Assembly: GCA_029168955.1 (NCBI GenBank)
Contig: JAPDOI010001440.1
Span: 116,115-180,114 of the forward strand
Direction of reading: 5' to 3'
Origin: Aplectana chamaeleonis
Lineage: Eukaryota; Nematoda; Chromadorea; Rhabditida; Cosmocercidae
Length of the DNA: 64,000 bases
Shown here one piece after another: positions 21,596 through 32,986 of the stretch (within the stretch, counting starts at the first letter, position 1; each line of letters starts with the position of its first letter). The position numbers were made by a program, and so were the translations under genes. Under the pieces are notes generated by a model. The model made no database searches. It saw nothing but the letters and a program-made list of their open reading frames with translations, and was not told the DNA's origin.

Positions 21596-22230
21596 ATAGC
21601 AATCGTTTGGCTTCTTCAAACAAAGGACTGGATTGGCCTGCCTTCCCCCATTAACCCCGTGTAGCAATCGACTGGCTTCATCAATCAATACACCGGCTTT
21701 CTTCCATCAAGAACGTGTACTATTCGTTTGGCTTCGACAAACGAAGGACTGCCTTTGTCGACCTCCCCTTATTGAAAATGTGGAGCATTCTTTGGGCTTC
21801 GATAAGCAATACATCGGCTTCACCGGCTTTCCTCCATCAAGAGCGCGTAGTATTCGCTTGGCTTCGTCAAACGAAGGACTGTGTTTGCCGACCTCCCCCC
21901 AGAAAAAGTGTGGAGCATTCGTTTTTCATCGCCAATCAATACACCGGCTTCAACGGCTTTCCTCCATCAAAAACGTGCAGTATTCGTTTGGCTTCGTCAA
22001 CGTGCAGTATTCGTTTGGCTTCGTCAAACGATAGACGGACTTTTCCGTCAGCTTGCCCATATACCATGTGTTGCGATCGCTTCAAACGAAGGAGGGAGAA
22101 GGTGCCAGTCCTTTTCTTGGCGAAGCCAAACGAAAGACTGCATTTGCCGACCTCCCCCATCGACCTCGTGTAGCATTTGTTCGGCTTGGCCGAACGATGG
22201 ACTGGCTTTCCCAATAGTTCTTTCGCCTAA
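21596..22230 (+). repeat. Degenerate ~64-bp tandem repeat
   Basis: Blocks reading approximately 'attcgtttggcttcgtcaaa' recur at about 21,598, 21,662, 21,718, 21,783, 21,847, 21,912 and 21,979, giving a period near 64, with two sub-types alternating (one ending 'cgaaggactg', the other 'caatacaccgg'). Many units contain a small dyad CGTTT...AAACG. The open frames across it are by-products. Confidence 0.75.
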
Positions 22231-22924
22231 GGCGAACTAGAACGAGAGGTGAACAGTGTAAAGCTTCCACAGCTCGAGCGCGAACTAACATAGCAGCTCA
22301 TGCTTTTGCTATTAGAGCCGCTACTGTTTACGGCTAGTTGATGCAGAACACTGCACATATCGAAACATTTTTGAGTTTTAAGCGTTTTGCTGAATGGAGG
22401 TTGCTCAGCAGTTAGTGTTACGTCGCTCACAGGTTTCTCAGAAAGCAAATAATTGACAATGGATTTTTTTCACTCAGCATTTCAGTAATGCATATCGCGT
22501 GATCCTTTTGTGGTTGCTTAGTATTATTGTGATTTTGTTTTCTTTTTTTCACGACGTCTTATATGTCGTAATAAATCTATTATAATCTGAAAAAAAAACG
22601 ACGAAAACTGCATGCGAATACAGGAATAACGGCTGTTTTTGTTATGAGGTAAAATTGAACGAGTTATTCCCGAACGGTTGAAAAAGCTAATATTAACGAC
22701 AAAACGATTGGGATAGCGAAGCCGATCGACTCCTACAGTCTGTACTAGAACGCTCACCTCGTTGGAAGCTTGAAAATCCAGCCGAAGTGACCGTATTCGT
22801 ATATTGAGCGGGCGGGGTTGAAAGCTCATGGGCGTGTTTTTTCGATTTTTTTGTGTGCTGCTTTTAAAACGTGCCGCTGGAATGTAGGTTTGAAGGGCGC
22901 AATATACAGCACAACAACACCCGA
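22231..22924. other. No gene seen
   Basis: AT-rich stretch with short frames only; no motif recognised. Confidence 0.4.
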
Positions 22925-23214
22925 AGAATCTTAAGCCCTGCCCACCTCCTCAAAGTAGTGTGTGGATGTCGCTGAGCCCTGCACACGTCGAACGCGTGGA
23001 TCTCAAGAGTCCCGCGAGCATCCGGTGTTGTTTTTCGCGATGACTTCGAAGCTACGCACACTTCCTTAAAGTACTGCCTTGTTACCCATGTGCCTGCACA
23101 CGTTCTGCGCCTCGATTTCGGAGTCCTGCGCACTTTCCTTGTCATATTACGTGATCAACCCGAAGCCCCTCCCACTTTCACAAAGTACTGTTTGGTTGTC
23201 CTTGTGCACGAAGC
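22925..23214 (+). repeat. Degenerate ~115-bp tandem repeat, about 2.5 copies
   Basis: Three related blocks contain 'ccc.cc..cctcaaagta(g/c)tg' followed by 'tgtg...ctgcacacg' at about 22,933, 23,056 and 23,165. Divergence is high, so the period is approximate. Confidence 0.5.
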
Positions 23215-23983
23215 TATTTCAAAGGACCCAATAAGCAACAGCTGCGATGGTCCCACCACGATCCCAAACGAACAGAGTTTAGAGGACGCAATATGGAACT
23301 GGTAGGGTAGTCTAACTACGATCCGTAACAAAGCTTTAAAGAACTTAATATACAACAGGTAGGGTGGTCTAACCACGATTTACAACGGTAAAAGTTTATT
23401 GGACTGAAAATGCAACATGGATCGTGGTGGTCCCACCACGATCCATAAAGATGAGAATTCAAAGTACTCAATACGCATCATGTAGGATGATCCCACCGCG
23501 ATTCGTGACGGTGAAAGTTTAAAGAACTCAAATTGCAGCAGGTAGGGTGGTTCCACCACGATCCACAACGATGGGAGTTCAAAGGACTCAATACGCAACA
23601 GGTAGGGTGGTTCCACCACGATCCAGAACTATGAAAGTTCAAAGGACTCAATACGCAACAGGTAGGGTTGTCCCACCACGATCCGTGACTGTGAAAGTTT
23701 AAAAGACTTGAACTGCAACAGGTAGGGTGGTCCCACCACGATTCATAAAGATATAAGTTTAAAGGACTCAATATGCAACAGGTATGGTAGTCCCACAACG
23801 ATAAATGACGGGGAAAGTTTAAAGGGATTAAGTTGAATCAGGTAGGGTGGCACCACCACGATCTATGACGGTGAAAGTTTAAAGGACCTAAACTGCATCA
23901 GGTAGGGTGGTCCCACCACGATTCACAACGGCGAAAGCTTAGGGGACTGAATATGCAACATGTAGGGTGGTCCCACCATGATC
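23215..23983 (+). repeat. 60-bp minisatellite, about 12.8 copies
   Basis: The block 'aaaggactcaatatgcaaca' followed by GGTAGGGTGG recurs every 60 bases for most of the interval (e.g. 23,541, 23,601, 23,661, 23,721, 23,841, 23,901). Each unit contains the dyad GTGGTCCCACCAC. Because the period is divisible by three, minus-strand frames stay open across several units, but divergence shows no codon pattern. Confidence 0.85.
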
Positions 23984-24244
23984 GTAATGCTGTGCGCGTC
24001 TCTAAACCTATCTCACTTTCGGCGAGCTTCTCTGCGTATTGTGTGAAACAATAACGCGCGCTGACTGATGGTATCAAAAGTTGCGGGAAATTCAAACTCC
24101 CGGTCAGACAGACGGTCGGACGTGCCAGACACGTGGTCAGACACACCGCCACGCCGCTTATTATGTGTACTCTCATAAACTCGGGGGGTGAATAGCAGGT
24201 GGGCGAGGTCTGTTTTGACACTTCTTCAGTCGGGGGACCACTTT
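23984..24244. other. No gene seen; left flank of the tRNA array
   Basis: Unique-looking sequence between the minisatellite and the tRNA array. A GGACCAC heptamer at about 24,236 followed by 'ttccgtct' may be a remnant of a truncated first array unit. Confidence 0.4.
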
Positions 24245-24489
24245 CCGTCTATCCCGACATCGCAGTCAATACTATGCAACACGTTGAACTCCCTGCGAGC
24301 AGCACCACTCCTCCTTAGAAGTGATAATCCCTACACTACAGCACCGCTTATTGTATACAATACTGCTGTTTGAAAAACTCAAATTTTGACTCCTCAACAC
24401 TCATCGCTATGTTGAGCTAGTAATCTATGATAGGAGAACAAAAGGAAAAAATTGAGAAGGGTCAAAATAAGACTAATAGGCTAAAAAAA
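24245..24489 (-). repeat. Left-edge partial array unit, hybrid type
   Basis: This first unit lacks its tRNA-proximal upstream part. Its left half carries TAC-block markers ('cccgacatcgcagtc', 'acgttgaactccctgcgagcagcac', including the 75-bp deletion of the short units), but its right half is CAC-type ('tgaaaaactcaaattttgac'). The switch lies between about 24,305 and 24,371, an interval that includes the palindrome at 24,349-24,362. Confidence 0.8.
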
Positions 24490-24561
24490 GGTCCTGGCCG
24501 GGATCGAACCGGCGACCTTCTGCGTGTGAAGCAGACGTGATAACCACTACACCACAGGACC
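24490..24561 (-). tRNA. tRNA-Val (CAC)
   Basis: This is the canonical CAC copy. The acceptor stem GGTCCTG / CAGGACC pairs perfectly, the D arm holds the conserved GG, the anticodon stem is TCTGC / GCAGA with loop TTCACAC (anticodon at 24,526-24,528 on the complement), and the T arm is GCCGG-TTCGATC-CCGGC. Internal promoters fit consensus: A box TGGTGTAGTGG and B box GGTTCGATCCC. CCA is not encoded, as expected in eukaryotes. Base 73 would be T, because a T7 terminator follows base 72 directly; eukaryotic tRNA-Val normally has A73. It decodes GUG. Confidence 0.9.
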
Positions 24562-24914
24562 ACATCTTGCGCTGCCGACTGCCGATTGAATGACTCCGTC
24601 TATCCCAACATCACACTCAATACTATGCAACGGTTAAAACTCCTTGCAAGTAGTTATTAAGAAACAGAAGGTTCGGAATCGTCGAAGTCTTGTGTTCGAT
24701 GGCTATGCGGCATTCACTACATCACAGCACCACTCCTCCTTAGAAGTGATAATCCCTACACTACAGCACCGCTTATTGTATACAATACTGCTGTTTGAAA
24801 AACTCAAATTTTGACTCCTCAACACTCATCGCTATGTTGAGCTAGTAATCTATGATAGGAGAACAAAAGGAAAAAATTGAGAAGGGTCAAAATAAGACTA
24901 ATAGGCCCAAAAAA

Positions 24915-24986
24915 GGTCCTGGCCGGGATCGAACCGGCGACCTTCTGCGTGTGAAGCAGACGTGATAACCACTACACCACAGGACC
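24915..24986 (-). tRNA. tRNA-Val (CAC)
   Basis: Canonical CAC body. T6 follows base 72; the next copy begins 425 bases on. Confidence 0.9.
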
Positions 24987-25339
24987 ACATCTTGCGCTGC
25001 CGACTGCCGATTGAATGACTCCGTCTATCCCAACATCACACTCAATACTATGAAACACGTAGAACTCCTTGCAAGTAGTTATTAAGAAACAGAAGGTTCG
25101 GAATCGTCGACGTCTTGTGTTCGATGGCTATGCGGCATTCACTACATCACAGCACCACTCCTCCTCAGAGGTGATAATCACTACACTACAGCACCGCTTA
25201 TTGTATACAATACTGCTGTTTGAAAAACTCAAATTTTGACTCCTCAACACTCATCGCTATGTTGAGCTAGTAATCTATGATAGGAGAACAAAAGGAAAAA
25301 ATTGAGAAAGGTCAAAATAAGACTATAAGGCAAATTAAT

Positions 25340-25411
25340 GGTCCTGGCCGGGATCGAACCGGCGACCTTCTGCGTGTGAAGCAGACGTGATAACCACTAC
25401 ACCACAGGACC
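25340..25411 (-). tRNA. tRNA-Val (CAC), A73, no adjacent terminator
   Basis: Canonical body, but the 3' flank reads ATTAATTTG. This gives the expected A73 and removes the T run. The nearest T4 is about 27 bases farther (TTATTTTGACC). Confidence 0.85.
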
Positions 25412-25764
25412 ACATCTTGCGCTGCCGACTGCCGATTGAATGACTCCGTCTATCCCAACATCACACTCAATACTATGCAACACGTAGAACTCCTTGCAAG
25501 TAGTTATTAAAAAACAGAAGGTTCGGAATCGTCGACGTCTTGTGTTCGATGGCTATGCGACATTCACTACATCACAGCACCACTCCTCCTCAGAAGTGAT
25601 AATCACTACACTACAGCACCGCTTATTGTATACAGTACTGCTGTTTTAAAAACTCAAATTTTGACTCCTCAACACTCATCGCTATGTTGAGCTAGTAATC
25701 TATGAGAGGAGAACAAAAGGAAAAAATTGAGAAAGGTCAAAATAAGACTAATAGGCTAAAAAAA

Positions 25765-25836
25765 GGTCCTGGCCGGGATCGAACCGGCGACCTTCTGCGT
25801 GTGAAGCAGACGTGATAACCACTACACCACAGGACC
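25765..25836 (-). tRNA. tRNA-Val (CAC)
   Basis: Canonical body; T7; next copy at 426 bases. Confidence 0.9.
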
Positions 25837-26190
25837 ACATCTTGCGCTGCCGACTGCCGATTGAATGACTCCGTCTATCCCAACATCACACTCAATACTA
25901 TGCAACACGTAGAACTCCTTGCAAGTAGTTATTAAAAAAACAGAAGGTTCGGAATCGTCGACGTCTTGTGTTCGATGGCTATGCGACATTCACTACATCA
26001 CAGCACCACTCCTCCTCAGAAGTGATAATCACTACACTACAGCACCGCTTATTGTATACAATACTGCTGTTTGAAAAACTCAAATTTTGACTCCTCAACA
26101 CTCATCGCTATGTTGAGCTAGTAATCTATGAGAGGAGAACAAAAGGAAAAAATTGAGAAAGGTCAAAATAAGACTAATAGGCCCAAAAAA

Positions 26191-26262
26191 GGTCCTGGCC
26201 GGGATCGAACCGGCGACCTTCTGCGTGTGAAGCAGACGTGATAACCACTACACCACAGGACC
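26191..26262 (-). tRNA. tRNA-Val (CAC)
   Basis: Canonical body; T6; next copy at 425. Confidence 0.9.
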
Positions 26263-26615
26263 ACATCTTGCGCTGCCGACTGCCGATTGAATGACTCCGT
26301 CTATCCCAACATCACACTCAATACTATGCAACACGTAGAACTCCTTGCAAGTAGTTATTAAAAAACAGAAGGTTCGGAATCGTCGACGTCTTGTGTTCGA
26401 TGGCTATGCGACATTCACTACATCACAGCACCACTCCTCCTCAGAAGTGATAATCACTACACTACAGCACCGCTTATTGTATACAATACTGCTGTTTGAA
26501 AAACTCAAATTTTGACTCCTCAACACTCATCGCTATGTTGAGCTAGTAATCTATGAGAGGAGAACAAAAGGAAAAAATTGAGAAAGGTCAAAATAAGACT
26601 AATAGGCCCAAAAAA

Positions 26616-26687
26616 GGTCCTGGCCGGGATCGAACCGGCGACCTTCTGCGTGTGAAGCAGACGTGATAACCACTACACCACAGGACC
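26616..26687 (-). tRNA. tRNA-Val (CAC)
   Basis: Canonical body; T6; next copy at 425. Its upstream spacer has the rare 'ctattcctc' variant (26,862). Confidence 0.9.
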
Positions 26688-27040
26688 ACATCTTGCGCTG
26701 CCGACTGCCGATTGAATGACTCCGTCTATCCCAACATCACACTCAATACTATGCAACACGTAGAACTCCTTGCAAGTAGTTATTAAAAAACAGAAGGTTC
26801 GGAATCGTCGACGTCTTGTGTTCGATGGCTATGCGACATTCACTACATCACAGCACCACTATTCCTCAGAAGTGATAATCACTACACTACAGCACCGCTT
26901 ATTGTATACAATACTGCTGTTTTAAAAACTCAAATTTTGACTCCTCAACACTCATCGCTATGTTGAGCTAGTAATCTATGAGAGGAGAACAAAAGGAAAA
27001 AATTGAGAAAGGTCAAAATAAGACTAACAGGCCCAAAGAA

Positions 27041-27112
27041 GGTCCTGGCCGGGATCGAACCGGCGACCTTCTGCGTGTGAAGCAGACGTGATAACCACTA
27101 CACCACAGGACC
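27041..27112 (-). tRNA. tRNA-Val (CAC), interrupted terminator
   Basis: Canonical body; the T run is broken to TTCTTT, so termination likely relies on the T4 about 27 bases farther. Confidence 0.88.
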
Positions 27113-27466
27113 ACATCTTGCGCTGCCGACTGCCGATTGAATGACTCCGTCTATCCCAACATCACACTCAATACTATGCAACACGTAGAACTCCTTGCAA
27201 GTAGTTATTAAAAAACAGAAGGTTCGGAATCGTCGACGTCTTGTGTTCGATGGCTATGCGACATTCACTACATCACAGCACCACTCCTCCTCAGAAGTGA
27301 TAATCACTACACTACAGCACCGCTTATTGTATACAATACTGCTGTTTGAAAAACTCAAATTTTGACTCCTCAACACTCATCGCTATGTTGAGCTAGTAAT
27401 CTATGAGAGGAGAACAAAAGGAAAAAATTGAGAAAGGTCAAAATAAGACTATTGGGCCCAAAACCA

Positions 27467-27538
27467 GGTCCTGGCCGGGATCGAACCGGCGACCTTCTGC
27501 GTGTGAAGCAGACGTGATAACCACTACACCACAGGACC
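27467..27538 (-). tRNA. tRNA-Val (CAC)
   Basis: Canonical body; the 3' flank is TGGTTTT, so the T4 terminator is shifted by three bases. The gap to the next copy is 428, the longest in the array, owing to a longer A run. Confidence 0.9.
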
Positions 27539-27894
27539 ACATCTTGCGCTGCCGACTGCCGATTGAATGACTCCGTCTATCCCAACATCACACTCAATAC
27601 TATGCAACACGTAGAACTCCTTGCAAGTAGTTATTAAAAAAAAACAGAAGGTTCGGAATCGTCGACGTCTTGTGTTCGATGGCTATGCGACATTCACTAC
27701 ATCACAGCACCACTCCTCCTCAGAAGTGATAATCACTACACTACAGCACCGCTTATTGTATACAATACTGCTGTTTGAAAAACTCAAATTTTGACTCCTC
27801 AACACTCATCGCTATGTTGAGCTAGTAATCTATGAGAGGAGAACAAAAGGAAAAAATTGAGAAAGGTCAAAATAAGACTAATAGGCCCAAAAAA

Positions 27895-27966
27895 GGTCCT
27901 GGCCGGGATCGAACCGGCGACCTTCTGCGTGTGAAGCAGACGTGATAACCACTACACCACAGGACC
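27895..27966 (-). tRNA. tRNA-Val (CAC)
   Basis: Canonical body; T6; next copy at 423. Confidence 0.9.
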
Positions 27967-28317
27967 ACATCTTGCGCTGCCGACTGCCGATTGAATGACT
28001 CCGTCTATCCCAACATCACACTCAATACTATGCAACACGTAGAACTCCTTGCAAGTAGTTATTAAAAAACAGAAGGTTCGGAATCGTCGACGTCTTGTGT
28101 TCGATGGCTATGCGACATTCACTACATCACAGCACCACTCCTCCTCAGAAGTGATAATCACTACACTACAGCACCGCTTATTGTATACAATACTGCTGTT
28201 TGAAAAACTCAAATTTTGACTCCTCAACACTCATCGCTATGTTGAGCTAGTAATCTATGAGAGGAGAACAAAAGGAAAAAATTGAGAAAGGTCAAAATAA
28301 GACTAATAGGCCCAAAA

Positions 28318-28389
28318 GGTCCTGGCCGGGATCGAACCGGCGACCTTCTGCGTGTGAAGCAGACGTGATAACCACTACACCACAGGACC
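28318..28389 (-). tRNA. tRNA-Val (CAC)
   Basis: Canonical body; T4 (minimal terminator); next copy at 424. Confidence 0.9.
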
Positions 28390-28741
28390 ACATCTTGCGC
28401 TGCCGACTGCCGATTGAATGACTCCGTCTATCCCAACATCACACTCAATACTATGCAACACGTAGAACTCCTTGCAAGTAGTTATTAAAAAACAGAAGGT
28501 TCGGAATCGTCGACGTCTTGTGTTCGATGGCTATGCGACATTCACTACATCACAGCACCACTCCTCCTCAGAAGTGATAATCACTACACTACAGCACCGC
28601 TTATTGTATACAATACTGCTGTTTGAAAAACTCAAATTTTGACTCCTCAACACTCATCGCTATGTTGAGCTAGTAATCTATGAGAGGAGAACAAAAGGAA
28701 AAAATTGAGAAAGGTCAAAATAAGACTAATAGGCCCAAAAA

Positions 28742-28813
28742 GGTCCTGGCCGGGATCGAACCGGCGACCTTCTGCGTGTGAAGCAGACGTGATAACCACT
28801 ACACCACAGGACC
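28742..28813 (-). tRNA. tRNA-Val (CAC)
   Basis: Canonical body; T5; next copy at 424. Confidence 0.9.
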
Positions 28814-29165
28814 ACATCTTGCGCTGCCGACTGCCGATTGAATGACTCCGTCTATCCCAACATCACACTCAATACTATGCAACACGTAGAACTCCTTGCA
28901 AGTAGTTATTAAAAACAGAAGGTTCGGAATCGTCGACGTCTTGTGTTCGATGGCTATGCGACATTCACTACATCACAGCACCACTCCTCCTCAGAAGTGA
29001 TAATCACTACACTACAGCACCGCTTATTGTATACAATACTGCTGTTTGAAAAACTCAAATTTTGACTCCTCAACACTCATCGCTATGTTGAGCTAGTAAT
29101 CTATGAGAGGAGAACAAAAGGAAAAAATTGAGAAAGGTCAAAATAAGACTAATAGGCCCAAAAAA

Positions 29166-29237
29166 GGTCCTGGCCGGGATCGAACCGGCGACCTTCTGCG
29201 TGTGAAGCAGACGTGATAACCACTACACCACAGGACC
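29166..29237 (-). tRNA. tRNA-Val (CAC)
   Basis: Canonical body; T6; next copy at 425. Confidence 0.9.
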
Positions 29238-29590
29238 ACATCTTGCGCTGCCGACTGCCGATTGAATGACTCCGTCTATCCCAACATCACACTCAATACT
29301 ATGCAACACGTAGAACTCCTTGCAAGTAGTTATTAAAAAACAGAAGGTTCGGAATCGTCGACGTCTTGTGTTCGATGGCTATGCGACATTCACTACATCA
29401 CAGCACCACTCCTCCTCAGAAGTGATAATCACTACACTACAGCACCGCTTATTGTATACAGTACTGCTGTTTTAAAAACTCAAATTTTGACTCCTCAACA
29501 CTCATCGCTATGTTGAGCTAGTAATCTATGAGAGGAGAACAAAAGGAAAAAATTGAGAAAGGTCAAAATAAGACTAATAGGCTAAAAAAA

Positions 29591-29662
29591 GGTCCTGGCC
29601 GGGATCGAACCGGCGACCTTCTGCGTGTGAAGCAGACGTGATAACCACTACACCACAGGACC
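29591..29662 (-). tRNA. tRNA-Val (CAC)
   Basis: Canonical body; T7; next copy at 422. Confidence 0.9.
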
Positions 29663-30012
29663 ACATCTTGCGCTGCCGACTGCCGATTGAATGACTCCGT
29701 CTATCCCAACATCACACTCAATACTATGCAACACGTAGAACTCCTTGCAAGTAGTTATTAAAAACAGAAGGTTCGGAATCGTCGACGTCTTGTGTTCGAT
29801 GGCTATGCGACATTCACTACATCACAGCACCACTCCTCCTCAGAAGTGATAATCACTACACTACAGCACCGCTTATTGTATACAGTACTGCTGTTTTAAA
29901 AACTCAAATTTTGACTCCTCAACACTCATCGCTATGTTGAGCTAGTAATCTATGAGAGGAGAACAAAAGGAAAAAATTGAGAAAGGTCAAAATAAGACTA
30001 ATAGGCCCAAAA

Positions 30013-30084
30013 GGTCCTGGCCGGGATCGAACCGGCGACCTTCTGCGTGTGAAGCAGACGTGATAACCACTACACCACAGGACC
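30013..30084 (-). tRNA. tRNA-Val (CAC)
   Basis: Canonical body; T4; next copy at 422. Confidence 0.9.
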
Positions 30085-30434
30085 ACATCTTGCGCTGCCG
30101 ACTGCCGATTGAATGACTCCGTCTATCCCAACATCACACTCAATACTATGCAACACGTAGAACTCCTTGCAAGTAGTTATTAAAAAACAGAAGGTTCGGA
30201 ATCGTCGACGTCTTGTGTTCGATGGCTATGCGACATTCACTACATCACAGCACCACTCCTCCTCAGAAGTGATAATCACTACACTACAGCACCGCTTATT
30301 GTATACAATACTGCTGTTTGAAAAACTCAAATTTTGACTCCTCAACACTCATCGCTATGTTGAGCTAGTAATCTATGAGAGGAGAACAAAAGGAAAAAAT
30401 TGAGAAAGGTCAAAATAAGACTAATAGGCCCAAA

Positions 30435-30506
30435 GGTCCTGGCCGGGATCGAACCGGCGACCTTCTGCGTGTGAAGCAGACGTGATAACCACTACACCAC
30501 AGGACC
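30435..30506 (-). tRNA. tRNA-Val (CAC), weak terminator
   Basis: Canonical body; only T3 before GGGCC; next copy at 426. Confidence 0.88.
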
Positions 30507-30860
30507 ACATCTTGCGCTGCCGACTGCCGATTGAATGACTCCGTCTATCCCAACATCACACTCAATACTATGCAACACGTAGAACTCCTTGCAAGTAGTT
30601 ATTAAAAAAACAGAAGGTTCGGAATCGTCGACGTCTTGTGTTCGATGGCTATGCGACATTCACTACATCACAGCACCACTCCTCCTCAGAAGTGATAATC
30701 ACTACACTACAGCACCGCTTATTGTATACAATACTGCTGTTTGAAAAACTCAAATTTTGACTCCTCAACACTCATCGCTATGTTGAGCTAGTAATCTATG
30801 AGAGGAGAACAATAGGAAAAAATTGAGAAGGGTCAAAATAAGACTAATAGGCCCAAAAAA

Positions 30861-30932
30861 GGTCCTGGCCGGGATCGAACCGGCGACCTTCTGCGTGTGA
30901 AGCAGACGTGATAACCACTACACCACAGGACC
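30861..30932 (-). tRNA. tRNA-Val (CAC)
   Basis: Canonical body; T6; next copy at 424. Confidence 0.9.
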
Positions 30933-31284
30933 ACATCTTGCGCTGCCGACTGCCGATTGAATGACTCCGCCTATCCCAACATCACACTCAATACTATGCA
31001 ACACGTAGAACTCCTTGCAAGTAGTTATTAAGAAACAGAAGGTTCGGAATCGTCGACGTCTTGTGTTCGATGGCTATGCGACATTCACTACATCACAGCA
31101 CCACTCCTCCTCAGAAGTGATAATCACTACACTACAGCACCGCTTATTGTATACAGTACTGCTGTTTGAAAAACTCAAATTTTGACTCCTCAACACTCAT
31201 CGCTATGTTGAGCTAGTAATCTATGAGAGGAGAACAAAAGGAAAAAATTGAGAAAGGTCAAAATAAGACTAATAGGCCCAAAAA

Positions 31285-31356
31285 GGTCCTGGCCGGAATC
31301 GAACCGGCGACCTTCTGCGTGTGAAGCAGACGTGATAACCACTACACCACAGGACC
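31285..31356 (-). tRNA. tRNA-Val (CAC), T-loop variant
   Basis: The T loop reads TTCGATT instead of TTCGATC, changing only loop base 60; the stems stay paired. T5. The same change is in the copy at 33,837. Confidence 0.87.
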
Positions 31357-31710
31357 ACATCTTGCGCTGCCGACTGCCGATTGAATGACTCCGTCTATCC
31401 CAACATCACACTCAATACTATGCAACACGTAGAACTCCTTGCAAGTAGTTAATAACGAACCAGAAGGTTCGGAATCGTCGACGTCTTGTGTTCGATGGCT
31501 ATGCGACATTCACTACATCACAGCACCACTCCTCCTCAGAAGTGATAATCACTACACTACAGCACCGCTTATTGTATACAATACTGCTGTTTGAAAAACT
31601 CAAATTTTGACTCCTCAACACTCATCGCTATGTTGAGCTAGTAATCTATGAGAGGAGAACAAAAGGAAAAAATTGAGAAGGGTCAAAATAAGACTAATAG
31701 GCCCAAAAAA

Positions 31711-31782
31711 GGTCCTGGCCGGGATCGAACCGGCGACCTTCTGCGTGTGAAGCAGACGTGATAACCACTACACCACAGGACC
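31711..31782 (-). tRNA. tRNA-Val (CAC)
   Basis: Canonical body; T6; next copy at 426. Confidence 0.9.
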
Positions 31783-32136
31783 ACATCTTGCGCTGCCGAC
31801 TGCCGATTGAATGACTCCGTCTATCCCAACATCACACTCAATACTATGCAACACGTAGAACTCCTTGCAAGTAGTTATTAAGAAGCAGAAGGTTCGGAAT
31901 CGTCGACGTCCTGTGTTCGATGGCTATGCGACATTCACTACATCACAGCACCACTCCTCCTCAGAAGTGATAATCACTACACTACAGCACCGCTTATTGT
32001 ATACAATACTGCTGTTTGAAAAACTCAAATTTTGACTCCTCAACACTCATCGCTATGTTGAGCTAGTAATCTATGAGAGGAGAACAAAAGGAAAAAATTG
32101 AGAAAGGTCAAAATAAGACTATTAGGTCCAAAAAAA

Positions 32137-32208
32137 GGTCCTGGTCGGGATCGAACCGGCGACCTTCTGCGTGTGAAGCAGACGTGATAATCACTACACC
32201 ACAGGACC
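32137..32208 (-). tRNA. tRNA-Val (CAC), degenerate
   Basis: Two lesions: the 3' T-stem reads CCGAC, breaking one T-stem pair, and the D-loop GG becomes GA, losing a conserved tertiary contact. T7 is retained. Probably impaired. Confidence 0.7.
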
Positions 32209-32560
32209 ACATCTTGCGCTGCCGACTGCCGATTGAATGACTCCGTCTATCCCAACATCACACTCAATACTATGCAACACGTAGAACTCCTTGCAAGTAG
32301 TTATTAAAAAACAGAAGGTTCAGAATCGTCGACGTCTTGTGTTCGATGGCTATGCGACATTCACTACATCACAGCACCACTCCTCCTCAGAAGTGATAAT
32401 CACTACACTACAGCACCGCTTATTGTATACAGTACTGCTGTTTGAAAAACTCAAATTTTGACTCCTCAACACTCATCGCTATGTTGAGCAAGTAATCTAT
32501 GAGAGGAGAACAAAAGGAAAAAATTGAGAAAGGTCAAAATAAGACTAATAGGCCCACAAA

Positions 32561-32632
32561 TGTCCTGGCCGGGATCGAACCGGCGACCTTCTGCGTGCGA
32601 AGCAGACGTGATAAACACTACACCACAGGACC
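32561..32632 (-). tRNA. Val-body tRNA with CGC (Ala) anticodon, degenerate
   Basis: The anticodon loop is TTCGCAC, so bases 34-36 read CGC (complement of 32,597-32,599), which would decode GCG (Ala) on a tRNA-Val body. The D-loop GG is GT, base 72 is A (mismatch with G1), and there is no T run. The combination suggests a pseudogene more than a true recoded tRNA. Confidence 0.6.
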
Positions 32633-32986
32633 ACATCTTGCGCTGCCGACTGCCGATTGAATGACTCCTTCTATCCCAACATCACACTCAATACTATGCA
32701 ACACGTAGAACTCCTTGCAAGTAGTTATTAAAAAAACAGAAGGTTCGGAATCGTCGACGTCTTGTGTTCGATGGCTATGCGACATTCACTACATCACAGC
32801 ACCACTCCTCCTCAGAAGTGATAATCACTACACTACAGCACCGCTTATTGTATACAGTACTGCTGTTTTAAAAACTCAAATTTTGACTCCTCAACACTCA
32901 TCGCTATGTTGAGCTAGTAATCTATGAGAGGAGAACAAAAGGAAAAAATTGAGAAAGGTCAAAATAAGACTAATAGGCTAAAAAAA

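Noticed and set aside
23155..23798. Minus-strand frames in the 60-bp minisatellite
   Set aside because: The period is a multiple of three, so any open unit stays open; no conserved domain or start context is seen.
23215..23983. CRISPR-like regular spacing
   Set aside because: The whole 60-bp unit is repeated with no unique spacers, and the sequence is eukaryotic.
1..24244. Spliced-leader RNA, 5S or other rRNA, and telomeric TTAGGC repeats
   Set aside because: I looked for the nematode SL1 core, rRNA-like blocks and TTAGGC runs and found none.
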